Source of the DNA: an uncultured Saprospiraceae bacterium
GTDB lineage: Bacteria > Bacteroidota > Bacteroidia > Chitinophagales > Saprospiraceae
Assembly: GCA_937959275.1 (NCBI GenBank)
Contig: CALGLU010000099.1
Location: 1 to 39,913, forward strand
Reading direction: 5' to 3'
Length of the DNA: 39,913 nt
Below the pieces are notes generated by a model. The model was not told the DNA's origin, did not search any database, and was given only the letters and a program-made list of their open reading frames with translations. Positions 7,879 to 16,660 of this stretch are shown piece by piece; position 1 is the first letter of the stretch, and each line of letters begins with the position of its first letter. A program made the position numbers and the translations under genes.

Positions 7879-8492
7879 TTTACTTTAATGATTTGGGGCA
7901 AAGGAATCGATTCGAGATTATTGTACACATCAGGTGAGGGGTTATATAAGCGCAAGGTCAATGCTAAGTTGTCATTGTCACCTGAGGGCAGCCAATTTTC
8001 ATCTTGAGGAGTTTGGGATATCTTTAGATTGTAAGTTGCTTGAGCTGTTATTGATAGTTCAGGGTTCAATGAATCTCTCTCAGCGTATTGTATAGTCTTT
8101 CCATTGTATGCATAGATGTTGTTTTTATTTGGTATTAAAAAATCATCTTCGCCGTAGAGTGTGTAGCTCCAATACCGCGCCTCGGGTATTGTTCCTGAGA
8201 GTATATAATCATGAGCTGATGTCAATGGATTTCCATCTCTATCGACTGTTGCTATATAATAGACCACCTCTGTCTCTCTCAAGGCAAACAAGCCAACTAA
8301 TGCCACAAGAGCTCTTTGCTTTGGTGTCTCCAAAGACATATCAACATTCACGCGCCAAGATCCATTCCAAGCCAAAAAATCAGTCTCTTGACTCATGTTT
8401 CTCAACCCGGATATCGCCAGAGTAACACCTATGACTCCAGAGATAATAATGGCGAGAAAGCCAACCAGAGCAAGCTTTAATTTTCGAATCAA
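7875..8492 (-). CDS. DUF1214 domain protein, membrane-anchored
   Basis: 205 residues. An N-terminal transmembrane helix (about 8-30) is followed by a DUF1214 domain: RYWSYTLYGEDDFLIPN (about 110-126), YNLKISQTP, and the signature NWLPSGDNDNLALTLRLYNP near 165-185. It starts at TTG 8492, which overlaps the EF-hand stop codon as TTGA; no ATG fits better. It is coupled on both sides, upstream to the EF-hand gene and downstream to DUF1254. The pair of short DUF1214/DUF1254 proteins probably acts together in the periplasm; no activity is established for this form. Confidence 0.8.
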   Translation of the reverse strand: MIRKLKLALVGFLAIIISGVIGVTLAISGLRNMSQETDFLAWNGSWRVNVDMSLETPKQRALVALVGLFALRETEVVYYIATVDRDGNPLTSAHDYILSGTIPEARYWSYTLYGEDDFLIPNKNNIYAYNGKTIQYAERDSLNPELSITAQATYNLKISQTPQDENWLPSGDNDNLALTLRLYNPSPDVYNNLESIPLPQIIKVK

Positions 8493-8761
8493 GCTATATC
8501 CTTTACAGCCTGCTTAAATTCAGGCCACTCTATTCTTTCGTCAGATGACTCGTCAAATTTTTCAATTAATTTAGTCGACACGACCCCTCTTATAAATTTG
8601 GAGACCTTAGCTTGTTTCAGTAATTCTTTCACTTCGCTTCTAGATAAATTACCATCTTCATTTTTATCAAAAAATTCAAATGCTTCTTGCGGATTTTCAA
8701 ATTGTTGAGTCAATAAGATTTTTATTTTACTCAGTATCTGTTTTTCTTTCTTAGATGCCAT
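8489..8761 (-). CDS. EF-hand calcium-binding small protein
   Basis: 90 residues from an ATG. The first EF-hand loop is canonical, DKNEDGNLSRSE (about 34-45), with D1, N3, D5, G6, L8 and E12. The second, DESSDERIEWPE (about 69-80), has Glu in place of Gly at position 6 and is likely weaker. No signal peptide is visible, so it should be cytosolic. It lies 16 bases after mobA and overlaps the DUF1214 gene by 4 bases, within the same run. The two hands form one EF-hand pair, like half of a calmodulin. What it regulates is unknown; the link to Moco genes is positional only. Confidence 0.82.
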   Translation of the reverse strand: MASKKEKQILSKIKILLTQQFENPQEAFEFFDKNEDGNLSRSEVKELLKQAKVSKFIRGVVSTKLIEKFDESSDERIEWPEFKQAVKDIA

Positions 8762-8777
8762 TGCTATTGTTTACGAT

Positions 8778-9893
8778 TTATGCTAATAAAGATTTTGCTA
8801 GTTTCATTGTTTCTGGATCATTCACGTTAAGTAGAGTTTGGTCATCCTCTATTTGTAAAACATTTACATCAGAATTGATTAATACCTTTCGAGGGCAAGA
8901 ATAACCAAGACTAAGAAAACTCAATAATGTCAAATACGCCTTTGGTTCCCAAATCGTAAATAATGGATCTGGAAATTCACTTTGGGACTGCTTGTAGCAG
9001 CTAGCTATTTTAGCGGGATTGCGACGTTGGATTAAATCTTTGATCGACTCATCAGCGATCATTGGTAAATCTGTCGCCACTGTTAACCATGCTGCATTAG
9101 GATTGTGTTTGAAAGCAGACAAAATGCCACTCATGGGCCCAAAACCTTGATAGCTGTCTTCAATACTTGGAACTGAATACTCTGACTCTTGCTCTGGCCT
9201 TAAAGACACATAAACTTCATCACAATAAGGCTTTAATAACAAATTCAAATACTCAACTTGGCTCATGCCATGATAGTTTATTTTACCTTTATCTGTACCC
9301 ATTCGCGTACTCTTACCTCCCGCGAGTATCAAGCCATTCATACTGCTATTCCTATTTTTTTCTTGGATGATGACTTCTCCTATTTGACTAATATCTTCAC
9401 GACTGACCACCACTGTATCGACTTGCATATGTGGGATCAGAAATGAATAAATCTCTTGATCATGGCTTTGTTTGACAACAATTTTCAGGTTGGTAATCCT
9501 GTCTAGCTTTCTATGTAATGAGTCTTTCTTTTTGTCGTCTATAAAAACAATTTGCTGATCTGCTTCAAAATGATTGCCATTAATCAATTGAATATCAGTT
9601 GAGTTGAATGTTAATTTATGTTGATAATCATTAGACAGTTGAGACTGTACATGGCCCCACTGGCTTGATTGCTTCGTTGACTGCGTATGAAACCCGGTTG
9701 GCTCTGTTTGCTCTTGATGAGATTCGTCAATATAGGCAACTTTGTAGGGTGCCAAATGCGCTGCTATTTGCTTAGCAACTGTTTGAATCTCGCTACAAGT
9801 CGTACCTAAGATGGCAAACTCACACCTACCCCAGCTTCCCAAATGAGGCTTTGTTAGATTAGCATGTTTTTTATGTGCTTTTGATTCACTCAT
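8778..9893 (-). CDS. mobA: Molybdenum cofactor guanylyltransferase MobA with degenerate MobB-like N-terminus
   Basis: 371 residues from an ATG, much longer than MobA alone (about 190-200). The C-terminal part from about residue 186 is a clear MobA nucleotidyltransferase: GLILAGGKSTRMGTDKG, the ATDLPMI metal-binding Asp segment and the closing PRKVLI. It would attach a nucleotide (GMP, or CMP in relatives) to molybdopterin. The first 180 residues look like MobB (FAILGTTCSEIQTVAKQI then VAYIDESHQEQ), but the Walker A Gly-Lys-Thr is missing, so GTP binding is doubtful. The gene overlaps the end of moaC by 8 bases and is followed by the EF-hand gene after 16 bases. Confidence 0.88.
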   Translation of the reverse strand: MSESKAHKKHANLTKPHLGSWGRCEFAILGTTCSEIQTVAKQIAAHLAPYKVAYIDESHQEQTEPTGFHTQSTKQSSQWGHVQSQLSNDYQHKLTFNSTDIQLINGNHFEADQQIVFIDDKKKDSLHRKLDRITNLKIVVKQSHDQEIYSFLIPHMQVDTVVVSREDISQIGEVIIQEKNRNSSMNGLILAGGKSTRMGTDKGKINYHGMSQVEYLNLLLKPYCDEVYVSLRPEQESEYSVPSIEDSYQGFGPMSGILSAFKHNPNAAWLTVATDLPMIADESIKDLIQRRNPAKIASCYKQSQSEFPDPLFTIWEPKAYLTLLSFLSLGYSCPRKVLINSDVNVLQIEDDQTLLNVNDPETMKLAKSLLA

Positions 9894-10371
9894 TGTTTGG
9901 TCTATTGTAATCTGATTTACCTCCTGACTTATGGGTTAAATGGATATTCATAATTTCTATATCGTGAGAAAGCGCTTTGCACATATCATAAATCGTTAAA
10001 GCAGCGACGGAGGCACCTGTTAGCGCTTCCATTTCAACGCCAGTTTGGCCATGGACTTTTGCTGTACACGTAACGATAATGAGATCCTGATCATTGATTG
10101 CAATTTTAACATCTACTTTTTGAAGTGCTAAAGGATGGCAGAGCGGTATCAGTTGGCTAGTCTGTTTAGCTCCTTGTATACCAGCGATGATAGCTGTTTG
10201 AAAAACAGGGCCTTTCTTTGTAAAAATATCTCCATTCTTCAGGTGCCCTATAATTTCTGGAGTGACGGCAATCTGTGCCTCAGCAATTGCGGTTCTAGAA
10301 GTGGATTGCTTTTCACCTACATCAACCATCGTAGGATTTCCGCTCTTATCTATGTGAGAAAAACTTGTCAT
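9886..10371 (-). CDS. moaC: Cyclic pyranopterin monophosphate synthase MoaC
   Basis: 161 residues from the ATG at 10371, the same length as the E. coli protein; a GTG two codons earlier (10377) is less likely. It converts 3',8-cyclo-GTP to cPMP. Motifs seen: SHIDKSGNPTMVDVGEK at the N-terminus, LIPLCHPL near 75, VHGQTGVEMEALTGASVAAL near 110 with the conserved Glu and Thr, YDMCKAL, and the C-terminal KSGGKSDY. It is the first gene of the minus-strand run moaC-mobA-EF-hand-DUF1214-DUF1254, and its last codons overlap mobA by 8 bases. The separate location of moaA across the cluster means two transcripts for the first pathway steps. Confidence 0.95.
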   Translation of the reverse strand: MTSFSHIDKSGNPTMVDVGEKQSTSRTAIAEAQIAVTPEIIGHLKNGDIFTKKGPVFQTAIIAGIQGAKQTSQLIPLCHPLALQKVDVKIAINDQDLIIVTCTAKVHGQTGVEMEALTGASVAALTIYDMCKALSHDIEIMNIHLTHKSGGKSDYNRPNNE

Positions 10372-10413
10372 GCCCACAAGTTACGACAATAACAAATTAT
10401 TTATTTGAACAAA

Positions 10414-10845
10414 TTAGCGAGAATAGTTTAAATATACTTTGCTAGTGATTTTCTTCAGACATTCCAAATCATTTTCATCAAGCCCATTCCAACCTTCTTT
10501 CATATTTCCTTCAACTTCTGGTTGAGCTTTATTGAGGATGTTGATTCCTTTCTCGCTGATAACAACTTGGTATCGCCTTCTATCACCTACAAATGGTTGG
10601 CGAACAACATATTCTTTCTTAACCAAGAGATCAATAATCCGTGAGATTGTTGGAGCGTCCTTAAATGTACTTGCAGCAACTTGATTTTGTGACAACCCTT
10701 CTTCTTTGTCCTTAAGAATTGTAAGGACATACCATTGATCTGGCGTTAGGTTTATGTTATGCTTTCGAAATCTGTGGTTTAAATCTAATCTTTCAGCTTT
10801 GACAGCTCGATCCATCAGATGGCTAAAGGTGGTATAATCCTTCAT
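10414..10845 (-). CDS. MarR-family transcriptional regulator
   Basis: 143 residues from an ATG. It has the MarR winged-helix layout: LTPDQWYVLTILKDKEEGLSQNQVAAST (helix-turn-helix approach), TISRIIDLLVKKEYVVRQP (recognition helix region), then the wing with GDRRRYQVVISEKG. Such proteins bind DNA as dimers and usually repress a neighbouring operon until a small ligand binds. It is divergent from the TonB receptor operon across 104 bases and is the probable regulator of it. It lies 42 bases upstream of moaC on the same strand, so read-through into the Moco run is also possible. The ligand is unknown. Confidence 0.9.
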   Translation of the reverse strand: MKDYTTFSHLMDRAVKAERLDLNHRFRKHNINLTPDQWYVLTILKDKEEGLSQNQVAASTFKDAPTISRIIDLLVKKEYVVRQPFVGDRRRYQVVISEKGINILNKAQPEVEGNMKEGWNGLDENDLECLKKITSKVYLNYSR

Positions 10846-10881
10846 TGCAGGGTATCGTGTTAGTTAGTTAGTAGCATAATA

Positions 10882-10895
10882 GTAATGAAAATTAC
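10882..10895. promoter_or_regulatory. Candidate MarR operator
   Basis: GTAAT-GAAA-ATTAC is a short perfect inverted repeat in the middle of the 104-bp gap between the divergent MarR gene and the TonB operon. Its position fits an operator controlling both. The symmetry is only 5 bp per arm, so this is a suggestion. Confidence 0.3.
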
Positions 10896-10949
10896 GATTA
10901 AAAGTACCTTCATGGCTTAACAAATACTAAATAAATGCGTTAAAAGGGG

Positions 10950-13334
10950 GTGAAAATCTATAAAAACCTAAATATTATACTGCTATTTCTACTCATTGGC
11001 AGTAATTGTGCATTAATAGCACAATCAGACAGAGTTACAATCAACGGATATATTAGAGACGCAGACAATGGTGAAACCTTAATTGGCGCCAACGTATATG
11101 TAGAGTCGCAGTCCCTCGGATCTACGTCTAATGAATATGGTTTCTATTCATTGTCTCTTTCTCCAGGTACCTATCAATTAACCTATTCGTATTTAGGTTT
11201 TGAATCTCAAACAAAATCAGTTGTATTAGACCAAAATCAGACGATTGATATAGAATTAGGTACAGCAAGCGCCCAATTAGAAGAAATTGTGGTGAGTGCA
11301 ACAGCTAAAAATGCCAATGTCAGCGATCTGGAAATGAGTGTGAATACATTGGACATACAAACGATTCAAAAGTTGCCTACTCTGCTTGGAGAAGTTGAAA
11401 TATTACGAAGTATCCAGCTACTCCCAGGTGTTAGTACCGTCGGAGAGGGTGCTGCAGGCTTTAATGTAAGAGGTGGTAGTATTGATCAAAACTTAGTACT
11501 CCTAGATGAAGCCCCAGTCTATAACTCATCTCACCTATTTGGCTTCTTTTCTGTGTTTAACCCAGATGCGGTGAAGGATGTCAAGCTCTATAAAGGAGGT
11601 ATCCCTTCCAGATATGGTGGACGTCTATCATCCATATTGGATGTAAGGATGAAAGAGGGGAATAGTAAAAAGCTTGAAGTCAATGGAGGTATCGGTGCTA
11701 TTTTTAGTCGGTTATCAGTGGAAGCACCAATCATTAAGGATAAAGCCTCCTTTATTATCGCAGGTAGAAGATCTTACATTGACGTGTTAGCCAAACCCTT
11801 TCTGAATGATGACCTTAATGATACAGTCTTAAATTTTTATGACCTGACCGTTAAGACAAATTACAACATCAATGATAAAAATCGAATCTTCCTGTCAGCC
11901 TATACAGGACGAGACAATTTTGGATTTGGTGATGCCGCTGGTTTTAATTGGGGAAATCGAACACTGACTTTGCGGTGGAATCATTTATTTAGTGACAGAC
12001 TGTTCTCCAACATAACGCTGTTTGCAAGTGACTATGACTATGATATTAGTTTTGGTGATGACTCAGCGAATAAATTTGATTGGGATGCATCCATAATTAA
12101 TTACAGTGTCAAACCTGAATTAAGTTTTTATTTAAATCCTAAAAACCTCATTCGATTTGGAGGGCAAAGTATAATTTATAAATTTCAGCCTGGTAGGGCC
12201 ATTGGTGTCAGCGAGGGTGAAAGCAGAGATTTGAGTTTAGACCCAAAATATGCAATCGAGGGTGCCATTTTCGTAGAAGACGAACTCAATATTACCGATA
12301 AGCTCGAAGTAAATGCTGGCTTAAGACTCTCATTATTTAATTATACTGGAAAAGGATTTGGATACACCTTTGGCGAATCTGAAGCAGGGACTAGGCAGCC
12401 TGTTACATCTGCCAATGAATACGATCAATGGGAATCGATTCAACGCTACCAAAATCTGGAACCTAGACTTTCCTTGAAATACCAAATGAACGAATCGACA
12501 TCCTTTAAAGCTAGTTTTATGCGTACGGCGCAATACATTCATTTGGTTTCAAATACGGCTGCTTCAACTCCTGTAGATGTCTGGACACCAAGTACAAACA
12601 ATATTAAGCCGCAAATGGCAGATCAGGTTGCGATTGGTTATTTTAAAAATTTGAGTGACAATCGATATGAACTTTCTGCTGAGCTGTACTACAAAGACTT
12701 TGATAATCTCGTCGAATACATAGACGGTGCTGACATCCTTTTGAATGAATTTATTGAAGGAGACTTGCTGGAAGGTGATGGTCGCGCCTACGGATTGGAG
12801 TTCATGTTGAAAAAAAATGAGGGCAGATTTACGGGTTGGTTGAGTTATACCCTAGCTAAAACTGAGCGATTCGTGGATGGCATCAATAACAACGAATGGT
12901 ACCCTTCTAGATTTGATCAAACACATAATTTGAGTGTAACGACATTTTACGATCTGAGTAAGCGTCTTAGCCTAAGTGCCTCATTTGCACTCATCTCTGG
13001 AACGCCAGTCACCTTTGCGACATCAAGAATAGAGCAGCAAGGCTATGTGATTCCACATAATCTGGAAAATAGCCGTAATAATGTACGAATCCCAGCCTAC
13101 CACAGACTAGATCTTTCGGCTACCCTAAAAGGTAAAGACAAACCAAATAAAAGATGGAAAGGTGATTGGGTTCTTTCAATCTATAATGTGTATAGCCGCA
13201 GAAATGCTTTTTCTATATACTTCAGGCAGTCATATGAAGATCGAGCCCCAGATGTACCCCTGCAGACTGAGGCCATCAGACTTAGCGTTATTGGTAATTT
13301 TATTCCATCAATCTCTTACAACTTCTCATTTTAG
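10950..13334 (+). CDS. TonB-dependent outer-membrane receptor with carboxypeptidase-regulatory domain
   Basis: 794 residues from a GTG. Signal peptide about 1-24 (ending IAQ). Residues about 27-115 form the CarboxypepD_reg-like beta-sandwich (VTINGYIRDADNGETLIGANV, typical of Bacteroidota receptors). The plug follows (about 130-235; FNVRGGSIDQNLVLLDEAPVY), then a 22-strand type barrel ending in an aromatic-terminated SYNFSF. It imports a ligand through the outer membrane using TonB energy. It lacks the SusC-type length of about 1000, and is followed not by SusD but by DUF4249, a known partner arrangement. The next start lies 4 bases after the stop. The ligand is not predictable; the downstream penicillin acylase hints at an amide compound. 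Confidence 0.93.
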   Translation: MKIYKNLNIILLFLLIGSNCALIAQSDRVTINGYIRDADNGETLIGANVYVESQSLGSTSNEYGFYSLSLSPGTYQLTYSYLGFESQTKSVVLDQNQTIDIELGTASAQLEEIVVSATAKNANVSDLEMSVNTLDIQTIQKLPTLLGEVEILRSIQLLPGVSTVGEGAAGFNVRGGSIDQNLVLLDEAPVYNSSHLFGFFSVFNPDAVKDVKLYKGGIPSRYGGRLSSILDVRMKEGNSKKLEVNGGIGAIFSRLSVEAPIIKDKASFIIAGRRSYIDVLAKPFLNDDLNDTVLNFYDLTVKTNYNINDKNRIFLSAYTGRDNFGFGDAAGFNWGNRTLTLRWNHLFSDRLFSNITLFASDYDYDISFGDDSANKFDWDASIINYSVKPELSFYLNPKNLIRFGGQSIIYKFQPGRAIGVSEGESRDLSLDPKYAIEGAIFVEDELNITDKLEVNAGLRLSLFNYTGKGFGYTFGESEAGTRQPVTSANEYDQWESIQRYQNLEPRLSLKYQMNESTSFKASFMRTAQYIHLVSNTAASTPVDVWTPSTNNIKPQMADQVAIGYFKNLSDNRYELSAELYYKDFDNLVEYIDGADILLNEFIEGDLLEGDGRAYGLEFMLKKNEGRFTGWLSYTLAKTERFVDGINNNEWYPSRFDQTHNLSVTTFYDLSKRLSLSASFALISGTPVTFATSRIEQQGYVIPHNLENSRNNVRIPAYHRLDLSATLKGKDKPNKRWKGDWVLSIYNVYSRRNAFSIYFRQSYEDRAPDVPLQTEAIRLSVIGNFIPSISYNFSF

Positions 13335-13338
13335 GATT

Positions 13339-14214
13339 ATGAACAATTTAATAAACTACATACCATTCATACTTTTAGCCCTTTTTATAATGGCATGCGA
13401 AGATGTTGTTGAAATAGAATTGGGTCAGCAAGAAGAACAATTGGTGATTGATGGTTGGATTAACAATCTACCGACAGAACAAACAATCACCCTCTCCATG
13501 ACAGCAAATTATTTTGAAGCGGCCGCGACGCCGAAAATTTCAGATGCGACTGTCACGTTAACAAAAAACGGATCAACAGAAATCCCATTCGAGTATTCAA
13601 CAGATGGTAAGTACACAGCTATGGGTCCTATTGGAGAGGTCGGTGATGTATTTGATTTAGAAATCAACTGGAATGGAAATCAATACTGTGCCCAATCTGA
13701 AATGAATCGTGTCCCGGCAGTCGATTCCATTGATGTCGAATTGCGCGTAGATGACATCTTCTTAGACGATGGATTATATACACAATTTTTTGCCAGAGAT
13801 CCAGAAGGAACCGGAGATGCTTATTGGATTAAGACCTTTAAAAATGGAGTCTTTCGAAATAATCCTAGAGAATTAAATATTGCTGTAGATGCGGCGTTTG
13901 ACGCAGGCACAGGTGTCGACGGTATTATCTTCATTCCTCCAATTCGAGAGCTCATGAATCCAGTCGATCAGGACTTCTTGCCGATACCATGGCTACCTGG
14001 AGAATTAGTCAAGGTCGAGATTCATTCAATAAGCCTAGCCGCTTTCCAATTCTTAGAAATTGCAAGGGATCAAATGATTAACGGTGATAATGGTATATTC
14101 GCCCTTCCTGTTACTAACACCAGAGGAAACGTCACTTCATGCACATCTGATGCATTAGTTATCGGATTTTTTAATGTTGCTGCTGTGAGTTCTAGGGAGA
14201 AACTAATCGAATAG
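13339..14214 (+). CDS. DUF4249 family lipoprotein
   Basis: 291 residues from ATG 13339; a longer frame begins inside the receptor gene but is only overlap. The N-terminus is a lipoprotein signal with Cys20 (FIMAC), and the mature part starts EDVVEIELGQQEEQLVIDGWI, the DUF4249 opening. It has an immunoglobulin-like beta region (TVTLTKNGSTEIPFEYS). The family is found beside TonB receptors in Bacteroidota and is thought to act as the surface-exposed lid or binding partner. The C-terminal block with TSCTSDALVIGFFNVAAVSSRE is also typical. It is separated from the receptor by 4 bases and from the acylase by 6, so one operon. Confidence 0.85.
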   Translation: MNNLINYIPFILLALFIMACEDVVEIELGQQEEQLVIDGWINNLPTEQTITLSMTANYFEAAATPKISDATVTLTKNGSTEIPFEYSTDGKYTAMGPIGEVGDVFDLEINWNGNQYCAQSEMNRVPAVDSIDVELRVDDIFLDDGLYTQFFARDPEGTGDAYWIKTFKNGVFRNNPRELNIAVDAAFDAGTGVDGIIFIPPIRELMNPVDQDFLPIPWLPGELVKVEIHSISLAAFQFLEIARDQMINGDNGIFALPVTNTRGNVTSCTSDALVIGFFNVAAVSSREKLIE

Positions 14215-14220
14215 ACATGT

Positions 14221-16617
14221 ATGTGGATAAAACGGATTTTTCTTTTTTTAGTCATCAGTTTCCTAATTCTGTTTGTGGTCCTATGGCTCTATTCCAGATC
14301 ACTTCAAACAACTTATGAAGAGGATATAAAACTAGATGGGCTCCAAGAAGAAGTTGATGTTTACTTTGACAACTATGCCATCCCACACATCTACGCTAAG
14401 AATATTGATGATGTTCATTTTATGATCGGCTATATCCAAGCGAAGGAGAGATTATTTCAAATAGAACTCATCAGGCGCTTGGCAGGCGGGCGTCTCTCTG
14501 AGATATTTGGTAGTGCAGCTTTGGATTCAGATAAATTTATGCGGACGATAGGTATTGCAGACTATTCTCAAAAAAGCTTAGCAGATTTTGAAGCGATTTC
14601 AAACCCTGAAGTCAAATCAATTGTCCAATCTTATATTAATGGTATCAATGCCTTTATTAAGACTGGATCGACTCCTTTAGAGTTTACAGCATTGGGTATT
14701 CCAAAAGAAGAATTCACGGTGACAGATGTCAATAACATCATGGGGTACATGGCCATTAGCTTTGCTATGGCTCATCGGACTGAGCCCATACTTGACTATG
14801 TATTAAACACATTTGGTCCAGAATATTTGGATGATTTAGATGTTCACGTCGATCCTTCTACAACGATAATTCCTTCGCAAGGTGCTTCATCGGACTTGAG
14901 AGACTTATCTGTTCATATAAATCAATTGTTCAAGGTTATGCCTATACCGCAATTGATTGGTAGCAATTCATGGGTGGTCGGTCCTGCAAAATCAAGTTCA
15001 GGCCAAGTCTTATTCGCGAATGATCCACACATTGGATTTTCACAACCAGCAGTCTGGTACGAAGTGCACTGGGAAACGCCAAAAGCAGAAAGCTATTCGT
15101 ATCTCTTGCCAGGTTATCCCATGGCACAGTTGACACACAATCGACATCATGCCATCGGACTCACCATGTTTGAAAATGACGATATGGATTTGTACAGAGA
15201 AAAACAGAATCCAGAAAATGACAAGCAATATTGGCACATCGATCAATGGAAAGACTATGAGCACCGCAAAGAAATCATAAAAATTAAAGGTGAAGCTGAT
15301 CTGGAGTTAGATGTAAAATTAACTGTCCATGGCCCGATCATGAATGAACTGGTTGATGATATAGCTGGTGATGAACCCGTAAGCATGTATTGGGTCTACA
15401 CCAAATTTCCTAACCATTTATTAGAATCTAGTTATGCGATAGCTACAGCTACAACGATGGAAGACGTAGCGAAAGGTGCCGCACAAGCGCATGCTCCTGG
15501 CATTAATGTCATGTACGGAGACGTGGATGGCAATGTTGCTTGGTGGGCAGTCGCTAAACTTCCCAAACGGGCAGAACACGTGAATTCAAAACTAATACTC
15601 GATGGTGCATCTGGCAAAGATGACATTCTCGACTATTGGTCGTTTGAAGACAATCCACACAACATCAACCCTAGCTCCAACTACGTCTATTCAGCGAATA
15701 ACCAACCAGAAAATAATGATGGCGCATTATACCCAGGCTATTACCTACCTGAAGATCGAGCCAAGCGAATCACGACCCTTTTAGACGAAAAAGATAAATG
15801 GTCTGTCGACGATTATAAAAACATGCTCCTAGATGATACCTCTTCTAATGCAACTGCCATTGTAAACTCTATTGACTCTATCTTATCCAACACTGATCTA
15901 TCAGAACAACAACAATCGATTTTAGCCATATTGAATCAATGGGATGGTTCATTTGATCAAGAACAAGTTGCACCAACCATTTATATCAAACTAGTCTATC
16001 ATATTTTGCAGTTGGGGATGGCTGACGAAATCGGTGAGAGCTTTGAATCATTTACAAGCACCCATATTTTAAAACGAAGTATACAAAACCTACTTAATAA
16101 TCCTAGTTCGAAATGGTGGGACAATCATGAAACAACAGCCATCGAAAACGCACAAGATATTTTCACCCAAGCACTGAGTACAGCAATCTCAGAATTATCT
16201 GATCAGTTAGGTGAAGATCCCAAGTACTGGAAATGGGGCAAGGTACATACACTGACTCACGACCATGCCATGAGCCAAAATGAATCTCTAGCACCGTACT
16301 TTAGCGTTGGCCCTTACGAAATATCTGGTACAAACGAGGTCATTAACAATATGCTTTTTGGACTCAACAAAGAAGGAAAATATAAAGTCAAGGGTGGCCC
16401 GTCTACCCGACGCATCATAGACTTTAGCGATATTGAAAATAATAGCTGGAGTATCTTACCCACTGGCCAATCTGGCAATGCGTTAAGTCCACACTACAAA
16501 GATCAAGCTGACATGTTTGCCAAGGGCGAATTCAGAAAGATGCTGATGAATAAAAATGAGATTATTAAAACGGCGAAGTACACAAGTCGATATGAGCCCA
16601 AAAAGGGGATTCACTAA
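14221..16617 (+). CDS. Penicillin acylase family N-terminal serine amidohydrolase
   Basis: 798 residues from ATG. An N-terminal hydrophobic anchor (about 5-25) targets it to the periplasm. The alpha part carries the family's DNYAIPHIYAKN and IQAKERLFQIELIRRLAGGRLSE. The cleavage site and nucleophile are in GSNSWVVGP, with Ser248 becoming the beta-chain N-terminus after autoprocessing. NDPHIGFSQPAVWYEVH, SANNQ and the ending PTGQSGNALSPHYKDQADMF follow as in the family. Substrates range from beta-lactams to N-acyl homoserine lactones and cannot be chosen from the sequence. It is the third gene of the MarR-flanked operon. Its stop codon lies in a small hairpin (16612-16638). Confidence 0.92.
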   Translation: MWIKRIFLFLVISFLILFVVLWLYSRSLQTTYEEDIKLDGLQEEVDVYFDNYAIPHIYAKNIDDVHFMIGYIQAKERLFQIELIRRLAGGRLSEIFGSAALDSDKFMRTIGIADYSQKSLADFEAISNPEVKSIVQSYINGINAFIKTGSTPLEFTALGIPKEEFTVTDVNNIMGYMAISFAMAHRTEPILDYVLNTFGPEYLDDLDVHVDPSTTIIPSQGASSDLRDLSVHINQLFKVMPIPQLIGSNSWVVGPAKSSSGQVLFANDPHIGFSQPAVWYEVHWETPKAESYSYLLPGYPMAQLTHNRHHAIGLTMFENDDMDLYREKQNPENDKQYWHIDQWKDYEHRKEIIKIKGEADLELDVKLTVHGPIMNELVDDIAGDEPVSMYWVYTKFPNHLLESSYAIATATTMEDVAKGAAQAHAPGINVMYGDVDGNVAWWAVAKLPKRAEHVNSKLILDGASGKDDILDYWSFEDNPHNINPSSNYVYSANNQPENNDGALYPGYYLPEDRAKRITTLLDEKDKWSVDDYKNMLLDDTSSNATAIVNSIDSILSNTDLSEQQQSILAILNQWDGSFDQEQVAPTIYIKLVYHILQLGMADEIGESFESFTSTHILKRSIQNLLNNPSSKWWDNHETTAIENAQDIFTQALSTAISELSDQLGEDPKYWKWGKVHTLTHDHAMSQNESLAPYFSVGPYEISGTNEVINNMLFGLNKEGKYKVKGGPSTRRIIDFSDIENNSWSILPTGQSGNALSPHYKDQADMFAKGEFRKMLMNKNEIIKTAKYTSRYEPKKGIH

Positions 16618-16638
16618 TTGGTGATTCGTTAATTAGTG
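16612..16638. terminator. Weak hairpin over the acylase stop codon
   Basis: CACTAATT (16612-16619, including TAA) pairs with AATTAGTG (16631-16638) across an 11-base loop. The stem is AT-rich and has no strong U-run, so termination is only a possibility. Confidence 0.35.
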
Positions 16639-16660
16639 ATTTGTAACAAGCAGTAAAACA

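Noticed and set aside
10860-10949. Strong Bacteroidota promoter for the TonB operon
   Set aside because: TACCTTCA-like sequences occur, but no TTG/TAnnTTTG pair with correct spacing was found.
13162-13338. Long frame start for the DUF4249 gene
   Set aside because: It lies inside the TonB receptor gene; the lipoprotein signal begins at ATG 13339.
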